Shown here: positions 1 to 8,789 of the stretch, one piece after another | Layout: each line of letters begins with the position of its first letter | Numbering within the stretch: the first letter of the stretch is position 1 | Source: UTCHB3 sp964371075 | GTDB taxonomy: Bacteria > Bacteroidota > Ignavibacteria > Ignavibacteriales > Ignavibacteriaceae | Length of the DNA: 64,000 nucleotides | Direction of reading: 5' to 3' | NCBI GenBank assembly: GCA_964371075.1 | Contig: CAYJKN010000005.1 | Location: 248,001-312,000, forward strand | Translations under genes and position numbers: made by a program | The notes under the pieces: model-generated | What the model was told of the DNA's origin: nothing | Seen by the model: the letters and a program-made list of their open reading frames with translations, nothing else | Database searches by the model: none

Positions 1-1408
1 AAGTATTGGCGTTTACGAAGTTGTAATCTTTCTCGTAACTCTCGAGATAGGAAACTCCCCCTCTAAACTGGAAAAATTCAGCAAATTCCGCTTTCCCCTC
101 ACCACCAAATCCTGTATAAATTTCACCATCATAAATGAAGAGTTTACCAAAACCTGAAAGGGCAAAACCACCCGCTTTTCCGGTAAGAATACCCCCCGTC
201 GAGAAAGAATTTTTTCGTGCCAAACCCGAGGGGATAAATATACCATTTGTACCATCAAACCAAAAAGATTCCTGTGTAACCGCATCATAGTTTGCATGAA
301 CATCTGCCGCAAAATATTTTGTATCAAAGGTTGTACGGAACGAACCACCCGTTACAGAATAATTACGATCAATAATTGATCTATATGGACTCGTCGCAAC
401 AGAATCTTCATTCTCCCGAAATTCGTTAAGATTTGTCTGGTGATATAAGACCGCTTCAAAGTAACCTTTGCCTGCAATATTCCCAAAAGCCTTAAAATGG
501 AGTCTGTTTTGGCTGTTTTTATGGTAACGATTTAAATAATTAACGGGAGCCGCACGGTCATCGTAGAGGATGTCATTGATTGGTCTTCCCGAAATTAAAG
601 CAACAAACAAAGAAGAATCGTAATTAACGCCGCCATTTAATCCCAGGTCCTGTTTGATGTAGTTGTAACCGGCGGAGAGATTGATATGATTTGTAAGAAG
701 ATATTTAAGGTTGATCTTCCCTTTCCACATCGAAAGATTACTGTTTCTGAACCCATCATCCACTTTGTTGTTCGATATTTCAGTAAAAAGTATCAACCGG
801 TTCCCGATGTTCTGATTAAACTGTACATCAATAAATCCTTCTCCAACGGGACCTTCAAAATATTTCACGCGTGAGTATGGAGCGCCCGAAATAAAGTCTC
901 TCCCTGTAACAGATACCGTAATTTGATTTGGCTGTGTTCCGTGCAAAAAACCCATATAGGAGGGTAAAAGTGCGATTTCACGGAAATATCCCTCCATAAG
1001 ATTGTCATAATAGAGAGTATTTGTAATTCGGTTGTTCACATTTATCCCATCTTCAAGAAAGGTTACTCTCCCCAGTCCCTCACCATAAAACGACACTTCA
1101 GAAGGAATACCCAAAAATCCCATATTTCTGTGAAAAGCGGAAGGGAAATGGTTAAGAAGTGTTGCAACATCCCGATAATTCATCAGGAGCAGCTCTTTTT
1201 CACTAAAAATAAACGCCGCACCCTGCATTGGTACCTGATAAACCGGAGCCAGAGTATCAATGACAATACTGTCAATTGGAGTTGTCGTCCTGCCGAGAGA
1301 ATCCCTAAGAACTACACTGCTGTCTTTGGATAAATCTCTTTTTACAGAATCACGTTCCTGGGCAACAATGAGTGAGGAAAAGATGAGGAATATAATGAGA
1401 AAGCGCAT
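1..1408 (-). CDS. TonB-dependent-receptor-like outer membrane protein (3' end cut by window edge)
   Basis: The minus strand stays open from an ATG at 1406-1408 to base 1, about 469 codons without a stop, so the gene continues beyond the window. The N-terminus is a signal peptide (MRFLIIFLIFSSLIVAQ). Around residues 60-150 a plug-like segment reads NYRDVATLLNHFPSAF followed by YGEGLGRVTFLEDGINVNNR, as in TonB receptor plug domains where a short loop precedes the 'DG' turn. The rest is rich in alternating aromatic and polar stretches typical of outer-membrane beta strands. No carboxypeptidase-like N-terminal extension is seen, and the TonB box is unclear. Substrate cannot be told. It is transcribed divergently from the methyltransferase gene at 1487, with 78 bp between them. 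It could also be a plug-barrel protein that does not depend on TonB. Confidence 0.75.
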   Translation of the reverse strand, partial: MRFLIIFLIFSSLIVAQERDSVKRDLSKDSSVVLRDSLGRTTTPIDSIVIDTLAPVYQVPMQGAAFIFSEKELLLMNYRDVATLLNHFPSAFHRNMGFLGIPSEVSFYGEGLGRVTFLEDGINVNNRITNTLYYDNLMEGYFREIALLPSYMGFLHGTQPNQITVSVTGRDFISGAPYSRVKYFEGPVGEGFIDVQFNQNIGNRLILFTEISNNKVDDGFRNSNLSMWKGKINLKYLLTNHINLSAGYNYIKQDLGLNGGVNYDSSLFVALISGRPINDILYDDRAAPVNYLNRYHKNSQNRLHFKAFGNIAGKGYFEAVLYHQTNLNEFRENEDSVATSPYRSIIDRNYSVTGGSFRTTFDTKYFAADVHANYDAVTQESFWFDGTNGIFIPSGLARKNSFSTGGILTGKAGGFALSGFGKLFIYDGEIYTGFGGEGKAEFAEFFQFRGGVSYLESYEKDYNFVNANT

Positions 1409-1486
1409 TAAAACTTCTTGGATAGTGGAAACAAATAAATAATCTTTAAATTTGCCAGTTGAAAAATATTAAAAGATGGATTAAAA

Positions 1487-2197
1487 TTGCCGGAAAATAA
1501 AACGCCCTTCCTTCCGGGGGGTGCCTCACCAATTAACTTTTTTCTAAAAAAGATGCCACATGAAGGAAAATCACTCCTTCTGCTGGGTAATGGATTCCCA
1601 CAACTGATCCCTTTTGTTCAGGATGAGGGATTCTCTTCGATCCATTCTGCATCCGATGATACAACTGAGGTTTTTGAGTATAAAGCCAACACTTCAAAAA
1701 ACCAACAATTCCCTGCTATGGTCGTAGATTATGCATCTTTGGATCATAAATCGGGTGAATTTGATTTTGTATTTTGTCAGACTACACTCACAAAACCGAT
1801 AAAAACAAAACTGATAAAAGAGATAAAAAGAATTCTGAAACCCGAAGGAATTTTGATAACTTCAGAAATTATATGTATCAAAAAACCTGCTCCCATCTTT
1901 TTAAATGATATTTGGATAAAATCGGGTCAGGATCCCCTCTACAACGATGAATTTGAACCGTTTTACACAACCAGAGGGTTTAATTTGATTGAAAGTGCCG
2001 AGTTCCCCAACGATCTCGACGAATTTTACATCAAATCCTACAAAATTCTTGAGACCAATCTTAAAACGATGTCCGCTGAAAAAAGAGTGCAGTTCAGGAA
2101 AGATTTTGTTCAAGAGAAACATGAAATAGTAACCATGGTGAAAAGTGGCGCGCTCAAATTTTTGACATTTAAAACATTGATATTACAGAAAATATGA
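1487..2197 (+). CDS. SAM-dependent methyltransferase-like protein
   Basis: A 236-residue protein starting at TTG, with a weak GGA about 8 nt upstream. The pattern is that of a class I methyltransferase: KSLLLLGNGFPQL near residue 28 stands in for motif I, SGEFDFVFCQTTL near 96 for motif IV, and the helix plus IKRILKPEGILITSE near 118 for the post-IV strand. Motif I is poor in glycine (GNG instead of GxGxG), so activity is uncertain. The stop overlaps the start of the RlmD-like gene by ATGA (2194-2197), indicating translational coupling and perhaps a joint role in RNA or small-molecule methylation. The substrate is unknown. Confidence 0.6.
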   Translation: MPENKTPFLPGGASPINFFLKKMPHEGKSLLLLGNGFPQLIPFVQDEGFSSIHSASDDTTEVFEYKANTSKNQQFPAMVVDYASLDHKSGEFDFVFCQTTLTKPIKTKLIKEIKRILKPEGILITSEIICIKKPAPIFLNDIWIKSGQDPLYNDEFEPFYTTRGFNLIESAEFPNDLDEFYIKSYKILETNLKTMSAEKRVQFRKDFVQEKHEIVTMVKSGALKFLTFKTLILQKI

Positions 2198-3705
2198 AAC
2201 CGGCAAAAAACAGTATTGTTGAATTATTGGTAGAGAGTTATGCATTTGAGGGGAAAGGGGTTGCCTTTTGGAAAGACGAAAATGCAGCAACTGATGAAAC
2301 GACCGTTGAAGAAGTTTCCTCTGCAAACAATGAAAATTCCTCATCAGATAATCAAGACTCACCCCCTGTTAATGAACGTGGATATGTGGTTTTTGTTCAG
2401 GGAGCCTATCCGGGTGAACGGGTTCTTGCAAAGATAGTTAAATCAAAAAGCAATTTTGCAGAGGCATTATTAGTTGAAATCCTCGAAAAATCCCCAATGC
2501 GAGTTGAACCAAAATGTGTCCACTTTGGCGTATGTGGAGGATGTAAACAACAGGATCTGCTTTATTCAGAACAGACAAATCACAAACAACAACAAGTTGC
2601 CCAGGTCTTTAAAACGATTGGTGGAATAACAGAATATCTTCAGGAGCCCATTACCGGCGCCGATAAACAATTCTACTACCGAAATAAAATGGAATTCTCT
2701 TTTGCCAATAAAAGATGGCTGATGAACCACGAAGCGGGACAACCTGATGTTACAAATATCGGTCTCTTTCTTGGTCTTCATGTACCCAGAGTTTTTGACA
2801 AGATTCTCGACCTCGAAGAATGTAAACTTCAGTCACCAATATCGGAAGAAATTGTTGCCTTCACCCGTGAATATTTTATTGAGAAAGGACTTGAAGCCTA
2901 CTCAACCAAAACCCACACAGGATATCTCAAAAATTTGGTAATACGACATTCGGAACACACACCGGATTTGATGGTGAATCTCGTAACTGCCCGGGAAGAG
3001 CAATCGATTGTTTTTAATTATGCTTCGGTTCTTAGGGAGAAATTTCCCCAAATCACCACTATTGTGAACAATATCAACACCTCAAAGGCACAAGTTGCCA
3101 AAGGTGAATTTGAAGTTCTTCTGTATGGTGAAGGAAAGATTTACGATAAAATCGGTGACTATAAATTTGGAATCAGTGCCAATTCATTTTTCCAAACAAA
3201 CACTCTTCAGGCTGAAAAACTTTATGCTGTCGCACTTGAATATGCTGAATTGAAGGGGGATGAGGTAGTTTACGACCTTTATTGTGGAGCCGGAACAATA
3301 ACAACCTATCTTTCAAAACATTGTAAAGATTTATATGGATTTGAGGCAGTTCCCGATGCAATAATGGATGCAGAAATAAACAAAGAATTAAACGATGCAA
3401 GTCACCTGCATTTTTATATGGCTGATCTTTACAAAAGTTTCCTCCCTGTAATCGTAGCCAACAACATCCCAAAACCTGATGTTATAGTGCTTGATCCACC
3501 AAGAAGTGGCATGCATCCCGTTACATTAAGTGATATTATCACCATTAAACCACCAAAGATAGTTTATATCAGTTGTAACCCGGCAACCCAGGCAAGAGAT
3601 ATTAAAGAACTCTTGGCGGCAGGTTATAAACTTGTTAAAATGAGAGCTGTTGATATGTTTCCAAATACATATCATATTGAGAATGTAGCTTTGTTAACAC
3701 TTTAA
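2194..3705 (+). CDS. rlmD: 23S rRNA (uracil-5-)-methyltransferase, RlmD/RumA/TrmA family
   Basis: 503 residues. An N-terminal TRAM-like domain is followed by a cysteine cluster CVHFGVCGGCKQQD near residue 107, matching the Fe-S binding CxxxxxCxxC pattern of this family. The catalytic part has SANSFFQTN near 327, motif I DLYCGAGTIT near 359, VLDPPRSG near 430 and the active-site loop YISCNPATQARD near 456, whose cysteine is the family nucleophile. The family transfers a methyl group from S-adenosylmethionine to C5 of a uridine in 23S rRNA or tRNA; which uridine cannot be decided here. Oddity: a Ser/Glu/Asp-rich low-complexity insertion of about 40 residues (roughly 27-65) splits the TRAM domain. 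It is co-translated with the methyltransferase gene upstream. Confidence 0.88.
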   Translation: MKPAKNSIVELLVESYAFEGKGVAFWKDENAATDETTVEEVSSANNENSSSDNQDSPPVNERGYVVFVQGAYPGERVLAKIVKSKSNFAEALLVEILEKSPMRVEPKCVHFGVCGGCKQQDLLYSEQTNHKQQQVAQVFKTIGGITEYLQEPITGADKQFYYRNKMEFSFANKRWLMNHEAGQPDVTNIGLFLGLHVPRVFDKILDLEECKLQSPISEEIVAFTREYFIEKGLEAYSTKTHTGYLKNLVIRHSEHTPDLMVNLVTAREEQSIVFNYASVLREKFPQITTIVNNINTSKAQVAKGEFEVLLYGEGKIYDKIGDYKFGISANSFFQTNTLQAEKLYAVALEYAELKGDEVVYDLYCGAGTITTYLSKHCKDLYGFEAVPDAIMDAEINKELNDASHLHFYMADLYKSFLPVIVANNIPKPDVIVLDPPRSGMHPVTLSDIITIKPPKIVYISCNPATQARDIKELLAAGYKLVKMRAVDMFPNTYHIENVALLTL

Positions 3706-3950
3706 AATAGGATTGGAAGTTAAACCGCAAAGGGCGCCAAGAACGCAAAGGGAGGGATAAACCACAGAGCACACCGAGGACACAGAGGAGAGATTTTGGA
3801 AATAAACCGCGAAGGACGCAAAGAACGCAAAGAGGAAAATTAGATTAGTCCCATCCGCGAAAATCCGCCTCATCCGTTTCATCCGCGTTCTATTATAAAA
3901 TCCCCATCCGTGAAAATCTGGTTAATCTGCGTGTATCTGCGTCCCCTAAC
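3706..3950. repeat. Intergenic mosaic of dispersed repeats ('cacagaggacacagag' / 'aaccgcaaaggacgc' / 'ctgcgtgtatctgcg')
   Basis: The whole spacer between two convergent genes consists of short imperfect motifs: accgcaaagggcgc, aacgcaaaggg, aaccacagagcacac, gaggacacagagg, tccgcgaaaatccg and ctgcgtgtatctgcgtccc. Related strings recur in the spacers at 7471-7520, 8723-8787, 39895-40030 and 54436-54836. No open reading frame or transposase is associated. Confidence 0.8.
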
Positions 3951-4601
3951 TTACTCTACCAACAGACCTTTCAACTCCTCAACAGTAGCAGCATAAAAGG
4001 TTGGATTTTCTTTCATGAGAAATTCTTGTGAGCGATAACCATAACCCACTGCGATGGTATCCACTCCCGCATTTCTGCCACAACCGATGTCAAACTCCGA
4101 ATCCCCAATCATCACTGTTTTCTCTTTGGTAGAACCATAATGTTTGATGATAATCTCCAGTGGTTCAGGGTCGGGTTTAATTTTAATGCCGGGTTTTCTC
4201 CCCATAAGGAATGGGAAAAATTTATGCAGATTAAAATGGTCGGCAATCCGTTCAGTTTGAAGTTGATTTTTGGTTGTCAAAAGTGAAAGTTGAGTTCCGG
4301 ACTTTTGTAATTCCATAAGCAGTTCCGGAATCCCGTGGTAAAATTTTGTATCATCGATATAATCGAAATAAATATCGCGATAAACCTCAATATAATGTTC
4401 GATATCGCCAACATTGATTCTAAAATCGTTAAAAATATCCTGAAAATGGGCTCCGATATAGTTGTTAAATTTCTCTCTCGGAAATACCACATCCTTCATT
4501 CCCAGCATCTCAAAAGTTTTAACGGCAGATTTGTAAATGGTATCTGCCGAATCGAAGAGTGTACCATCCATGTCAAAAACAACCAGATCATATTTTTTCA
4601 T
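3951..4601 (-). CDS. HAD-superfamily phosphatase (phosphoglycolate phosphatase-like)
   Basis: 216 residues with all four HAD motifs: FDMDGTLFDS at 9-18 (nucleophile Asp and acid/base Asp), LLTTKN near 103 (motif II Thr), KIKPDPEP near 140 (motif III Lys) and MIGDSEFDIGCGRNAG near 162 (motif IV acidic residues). A helical cap between motifs I and II makes it a subclass-I enzyme like phosphoglycolate or beta-phosphoglucomutase-type phosphatases. It lies 11 bp downstream of the secreted AGE-family gene and is probably in the same transcript, which would fit dephosphorylation of a sugar or glycolate phosphate. The exact substrate is unknown. Confidence 0.85.
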   Translation of the reverse strand: MKKYDLVVFDMDGTLFDSADTIYKSAVKTFEMLGMKDVVFPREKFNNYIGAHFQDIFNDFRINVGDIEHYIEVYRDIYFDYIDDTKFYHGIPELLMELQKSGTQLSLLTTKNQLQTERIADHFNLHKFFPFLMGRKPGIKIKPDPEPLEIIIKHYGSTKEKTVMIGDSEFDIGCGRNAGVDTIAVGYGYRSQEFLMKENPTFYAATVEELKGLLVE

Positions 4602-4612
4602 AAACTGTTCTC

Positions 4613-6436
4613 CTATTTAAGTAAAGTCATTTTACGACTTGATGTGCCTGAAACGGTTTTTAGAGTGTAGAAATAGACACCGGAATTGAGATTTGATCCA
4701 TCAAACTTAAATTGATGTCTGCCGGCAGGATAATAACCTGCAACAGGATTTGCAATTTCATTCCCCATCACATCATATATTTTCACTGATGCCTCCCCCG
4801 CTTTTGCCAGTTCAAATGAAATTGTGGTAACAGGATTACCCGATTGTGATCCTGTTGAAAATGGATTTGGATAATTTTGATGTAAAACAAATTCTTCAGG
4901 AACTGTTCCCAATTCACCGGCGATCGAAGTGAGGTCTTGAGGTGTAAATATCACTTTAAACTTTCCACCCGTGTTGGCAGCAAGATTTAATTCAAGTGAT
5001 GATGCATTAAAATCCTGAAAAGGCATTCCGTCCAAGATAACCCCGGTGATTTTTAATTTTCCGGTAGCTGTTAACAGTGGATTAACTGAGAGAGTTCTTG
5101 TTGTAAGTGACGGTTCAAATTTATAATAGAGAGAAAACGGCTCTTTTTTTACATATATTTTGGAATAGAGATATGTCAGGTAGCCCAATTCAACAGAATG
5201 GTACCCCGCTTTAAATCCGGTCCCTTTGTGTTCTCCCCAAACTCTTCCACCGCGACGCATGGTGTTTTCAAATACTTCACCATAAGTGTGATCAACAAAA
5301 TAATTCATAAAAAAACTGAGGCTCTCGTCGGCTGTCCTGAGGTATTCATCGTCTCCCGTTAAACCCCAAAGCTCAAGCCCCCCTGTTATTGCCTGCTCAA
5401 CCTGCCACCAGGCTTTTGCAGAATCCTGAATACCCCACAGGAGCATCTGTCCCGTCTGTCTGTTAAAATCTTTGTAAGGAGCCCCATACCCGTGATCATA
5501 TCCCTTCAACAAAACATTAGCAAAAAGTTTTTTGGCTGCAAGGATGTTTGCCACTTGTGGATTCAAATGGTATGATCTGCCCAAAACCCATGCGGTCTTA
5601 AGCACATGCCCCATAATCGTCATCGTTTCCGACTGATTTATGCTCCAGTCGGTGTTATACTCTTCAGCAAAACCGATTTGTTGATTGTCCATTGTTGGGG
5701 TAATTCTGTTTAAAATGTTGAGAACTATGGAATCGGCCTTGGTTTTATACTTTAACTCTCCCGTTAAACGGCTCATCAAAAGCAGATGAGTAGTCAGTGC
5801 ATCAACAGTAGCGTTAAAACTTTTGCCGCTTTTTGAAGAAAAATTGTATGAGGCCTGATCGTAATATCCAAATGTCGATGATTTGTCCCAATATTTATTT
5901 TCAAGAATGTCATATCCCTTATTAAACCACGATTCTGCCAGTCCATCCCTTGTTGCTTCATAAAGAGAAGCTATTCCAAGGAGTGCATAATGGGCGTCAA
6001 AAGCGGTTTTTGAGCCTGTAGTTGAAACGGGAGTTCCCTGTCGGTTGAGATCGTTATACCAGCCGCCGTTTGTGTTGTCCCATCCCTTTGCATATAAAAA
6101 AGAGAGTGCATCCCGTGATTTTTGCAAAAATACTTCGTCTCCTGTAAGCATAAAAGCCTTTGAAAATCCATAGGCATGACGGGTTTGAGTTAGAGGTTTT
6201 TTATTTGTGCCCCATGATGTTATCACATTTCCCTGACGGTCAACATTTGTATAAAATCCACCGTAAGTAACATCGTAAGAGTTGAACCAGAACCTTGCAC
6301 AACTGTCAACATAGGCTATTAACCGGTCGGGATCATTTAAATATGGAGAATCGGGGGTATATTGTGAAAAGGTTTGTGAGTAGCCTGAAAAAATGGTCAA
6401 CAACAAAATTGTCACCGGGAAGTGTTTTAGGGGCAT
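4613..6436 (-). CDS. Secreted AGE-family (N-acylglucosamine 2-epimerase-like) protein with T9SS sorting domain
   Basis: 607 residues. A signal peptide (roughly 1-24, ending near GYSQTFSQ) precedes an (alpha/alpha)6-barrel of the N-acylglucosamine 2-epimerase / cellobiose 2-epimerase superfamily: RFWFNSYDVTYGGFYTNVD near 48, QTRHAYGFSKA near 86, and later GRVWGEHKGTGFKAGYH near 395 carry the aromatic and histidine residues usual in this fold. The last ~85 residues are a type A T9SS sorting domain (NYPNPF, then VKIYDVMGNEI, SGVYFYTL). Known members interconvert sugar epimers at C2; being secreted, this one would act on extracellular oligosaccharides, or may be a lyase-like relative. The HAD gene follows at 11 bp. 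Confidence 0.82.
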   Translation of the reverse strand: MPLKHFPVTILLLTIFSGYSQTFSQYTPDSPYLNDPDRLIAYVDSCARFWFNSYDVTYGGFYTNVDRQGNVITSWGTNKKPLTQTRHAYGFSKAFMLTGDEVFLQKSRDALSFLYAKGWDNTNGGWYNDLNRQGTPVSTTGSKTAFDAHYALLGIASLYEATRDGLAESWFNKGYDILENKYWDKSSTFGYYDQASYNFSSKSGKSFNATVDALTTHLLLMSRLTGELKYKTKADSIVLNILNRITPTMDNQQIGFAEEYNTDWSINQSETMTIMGHVLKTAWVLGRSYHLNPQVANILAAKKLFANVLLKGYDHGYGAPYKDFNRQTGQMLLWGIQDSAKAWWQVEQAITGGLELWGLTGDDEYLRTADESLSFFMNYFVDHTYGEVFENTMRRGGRVWGEHKGTGFKAGYHSVELGYLTYLYSKIYVKKEPFSLYYKFEPSLTTRTLSVNPLLTATGKLKITGVILDGMPFQDFNASSLELNLAANTGGKFKVIFTPQDLTSIAGELGTVPEEFVLHQNYPNPFSTGSQSGNPVTTISFELAKAGEASVKIYDVMGNEIANPVAGYYPAGRHQFKFDGSNLNSGVYFYTLKTVSGTSSRKMTLLK

Positions 6437-6541
6437 CTGAAGTTTCTGTTATGAAAGTAAAATTTAATATTACAAAAATACTGAAATTAATTCACTTCAA
6501 TTTTTGTTAATATTGATAAGTGAAATAAAGGAATTAGTGGA

Positions 6542-7450
6542 ATGTCAAAAAGAGTTGTGTTAACCGGTGCCACCGGCCTGATTGGAAAAGCACTTTGTAA
6601 AAAATTAATTGAACGCGGAGATACCCCCGTGGTTATCTCCCGTGATCCCGTTCAAGCCAGAGGAATGACTTTTATTAAAGAGTTTGTTAAATGGGACTAT
6701 AAAGACCCCAAACCAATCCTTAAAAAACTTGAAGGGGCATCTGCTTTTGTAAATCTCGCAGGAGCTTCTGTAGCTGAGCGCTGGAGTGAACTTTATAAAC
6801 TGGTTATCTTAAACAGCAGAGTCCAAACCACAAATGCCTTGATACATGCAATTTCTTTGCTCGAAGAAAAACCCAAAGTGTTGATTTCCTCCTCGGCAAC
6901 CGGCTTTTATGGAGACACAGGTGATGAAGAATTTGATGAAACAGGGGCAAAAGGAGAAGGTTTTCTCGCTGATGTATGTGATGCATGGGAAAAAACTGCT
7001 TTACAAGCTGAAGGACATGGTGTTCCTGTTTCGATTGTGAGAACCGGTGTGGTACTCTCACCCGATGGCGGGGCACTCAAAAAAATGATACCCGCTTATA
7101 AATATATGGTCGGCGGAACATTGGGAGCCGGCACGCAGTGGATGTCATGGATTCACATCGATGATATTGTAAGACTTTATTTACACTTGATCGACAATCC
7201 ACAATCCGGCGTGTTTAATGGCGTCTCCCCAACTCCTGTTACGATGGATGTTTTTGTTTTTCTCCTTGGTAAGGCCTTAAAAAAACCATCGCTGATGCGT
7301 GTACCGGGATTTGTTTTAAGAATTATGTTTGGTGAAATGGCTTCAACAATCCTCGACAGCCAGAAGGTTATCCCTGCCTATACCGAAAAGTCGGGGTTTC
7401 TTTATCATTTCCCCGAACTTGATGATGCTTTTGCGGATTTATTGAAGTGA
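6542..7450 (+). CDS. TIGR01777/YfcH-type NAD(P)-binding epimerase-like protein
   Basis: 302 residues of the extended SDR fold. The dinucleotide-binding loop TGATGLIGKAL is at 8-18, the family hallmark FVNLAGASVAERW at about 71-83, SSSATGFYGDTG near 117 with the SDR tyrosine, and WIHIDDIV near 203. The C-terminal end resembles DUF1731 (VPGFVLRIMFGEMA). Members of this family are widespread; substrates are not established. A 105-bp divergent spacer separates it from the secreted AGE-family gene. Confidence 0.85.
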   Translation: MSKRVVLTGATGLIGKALCKKLIERGDTPVVISRDPVQARGMTFIKEFVKWDYKDPKPILKKLEGASAFVNLAGASVAERWSELYKLVILNSRVQTTNALIHAISLLEEKPKVLISSSATGFYGDTGDEEFDETGAKGEGFLADVCDAWEKTALQAEGHGVPVSIVRTGVVLSPDGGALKKMIPAYKYMVGGTLGAGTQWMSWIHIDDIVRLYLHLIDNPQSGVFNGVSPTPVTMDVFVFLLGKALKKPSLMRVPGFVLRIMFGEMASTILDSQKVIPAYTEKSGFLYHFPELDDAFADLLK

Positions 7451-7470
7451 GGCATATCGGGAAATGGAAG

Positions 7471-7520
7471 TTTTTTAGGACGCAGATACACGCTGATTAG
7501 GCAGAGTTTCGCAGAGGAAA
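7471..7520 (+). repeat. Dispersed repeat copy, left of yhcG-like gene
   Basis: ttaggacgcagatacacgct plus gcagagtttcgcagagg. This is the reverse-complement form of the motif at 3920-3950 and of the copy right of the yhcG-like gene, so the nuclease gene sits between inverted copies. Confidence 0.6.
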
Positions 7521-7586
7521 ATTTGTGTGTTATAATTTATTTTCTGATTTTATCGCTGTTTTATTTAATTTTTCTATATAAACTTT

Positions 7587-8723
7587 ATGCCCGTAATGAA
7601 TACTGAAAATGAGTATATACGATTATTCGAGACTATCAAGGAAAGAATAAGAATCTCTCAAATCCGATCAGCTTACGCTGTTAATTCCTCCCTGATTTTA
7701 CTTTATTGGCAAATTGGTGAATTAATAATAAGCAACCAATCTCTCTTAGAAAGCCGTAACGACTACATTGACAGGCTTGCCAACGATCTTCGGACTGAAT
7801 ACCCGAACGCAAAAGGCTTTTCCCGTCGAAATCTTTTCGACATGAGAAGATTTTATGCTTTTTATTCAACTGTTTCAGTGCAACAACTTGTTGCACTGAA
7901 GCCATTTATCAGCAAGCTTGAAGAAAACGCTAAACTCCAAAATATTTCACACAATAATTTATTAACTGAACAAGAAATTCCTCAGTTAATGCAACAGCTT
8001 GTTGCACTTGTTCCTTGGGGACATCATATTCTTCTCTTGACAAAGATAAAAGAAGTGGAGAAGCTCTTTTTCTATCTTCTGCATACTATTGAAAACGACT
8101 GGAGTAGATCGGTGCTATCTTTACAAATTGAGCAAAATCTTTACCACAGGTTAGGAAGATCGGTGAATAATTTCCTCAATACAATGCCCGTTGAAAAGGC
8201 ATTGAAGGTTCAACAGATAATGAAAGACCCTTATATAGTTGATTTCTTGACTCTTTCACCCAAAATGCGTGAGCTTGAAATCGAAAAACAACTTACAGGC
8301 CAGATAACTGATTTTATTCTTGAACTTGGGAAGGGTTTTTCTTTTGTCGGTCGCCAATTCCACATTCATATCGCCGAAAAAGACTATTATATTGATATGT
8401 TGTTTTACCATATACGATTAAAGTGTTTTGTCGTTATGGAACTTAAGCTAACTGAATTTCAACCCGAATTTGCAGGAAAATTGAACTTCTATTTATCAGC
8501 TGTAGATGATATAATAAAACAAAAGGATGATAATCCATCGATAGGAATCATATTATGCAAAAGCAAGAATGGTATCGAAGTTGAATATGCTCTAAGAAAT
8601 ATTACAAAACCCATCGGAGTTAGCGAAATCAAATTTGGGAAAGAATTGCCGCAAGAATATGTGTTCGATATTCCCACGGTTGAGGAATTTGAAAGAGAGT
8701 TAGACAGGATGGTAGAAAAGTAA
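7587..8723 (+). CDS. YhcG/DUF1016 family PDDEXK nuclease-like protein
   Basis: 378 residues. The N-terminal DUF1016 helical region is clear: SSLILLYWQIGELI near 31, YIDRLANDLRTEYPNAKGFS near 61 and RRNLFDMRRFYAFY near 80. The C-terminal part is a PDDEXK-type fold: GKGFSFVGRQFHIHIAEKDY near 247, then YYIDMLFYH (Asp of the active site) and CFVVMELKLTEF near 283 (Glu-x-Lys). Family members are predicted nucleases, frequently found near restriction and mobile loci; the physiological role is not settled. The two identical LQQLVAL-like segments near 97 and 138 may be a small internal duplication. Repeats flank it on both sides in opposite orientation, suggesting mobility. A second Met lies at residue 4. 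Confidence 0.85.
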   Translation: MPVMNTENEYIRLFETIKERIRISQIRSAYAVNSSLILLYWQIGELIISNQSLLESRNDYIDRLANDLRTEYPNAKGFSRRNLFDMRRFYAFYSTVSVQQLVALKPFISKLEENAKLQNISHNNLLTEQEIPQLMQQLVALVPWGHHILLLTKIKEVEKLFFYLLHTIENDWSRSVLSLQIEQNLYHRLGRSVNNFLNTMPVEKALKVQQIMKDPYIVDFLTLSPKMRELEIEKQLTGQITDFILELGKGFSFVGRQFHIHIAEKDYYIDMLFYHIRLKCFVVMELKLTEFQPEFAGKLNFYLSAVDDIIKQKDDNPSIGIILCKSKNGIEVEYALRNITKPIGVSEIKFGKELPQEYVFDIPTVEEFERELDRMVEK

Positions 8724-8787
8724 CTCTGCGTTTATCCGTTAAATCTGCGTGTACCTGTCCGACGTGGCGGATCCGCGTCCCCTAAAT
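8723..8787 (-). repeat. Dispersed repeat copy, right of yhcG-like gene
   Basis: ctctgcgtttatccgttaaa, tctgcgtgtacct and gatccgcgtcccctaaat. Compared with the copy at 7471-7520 this one is inverted, while it has the same orientation as the one ending at 3950. It carries an extra internal palindromic-looking piece (ccgacgtggcggatccgc). Confidence 0.55.
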
Positions 8788-8789
8788 AT

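Noticed and set aside
3706..3950. Insertion sequence remnants
   Set aside because: No terminal inverted repeats with a transposase frame; only short degenerate units.
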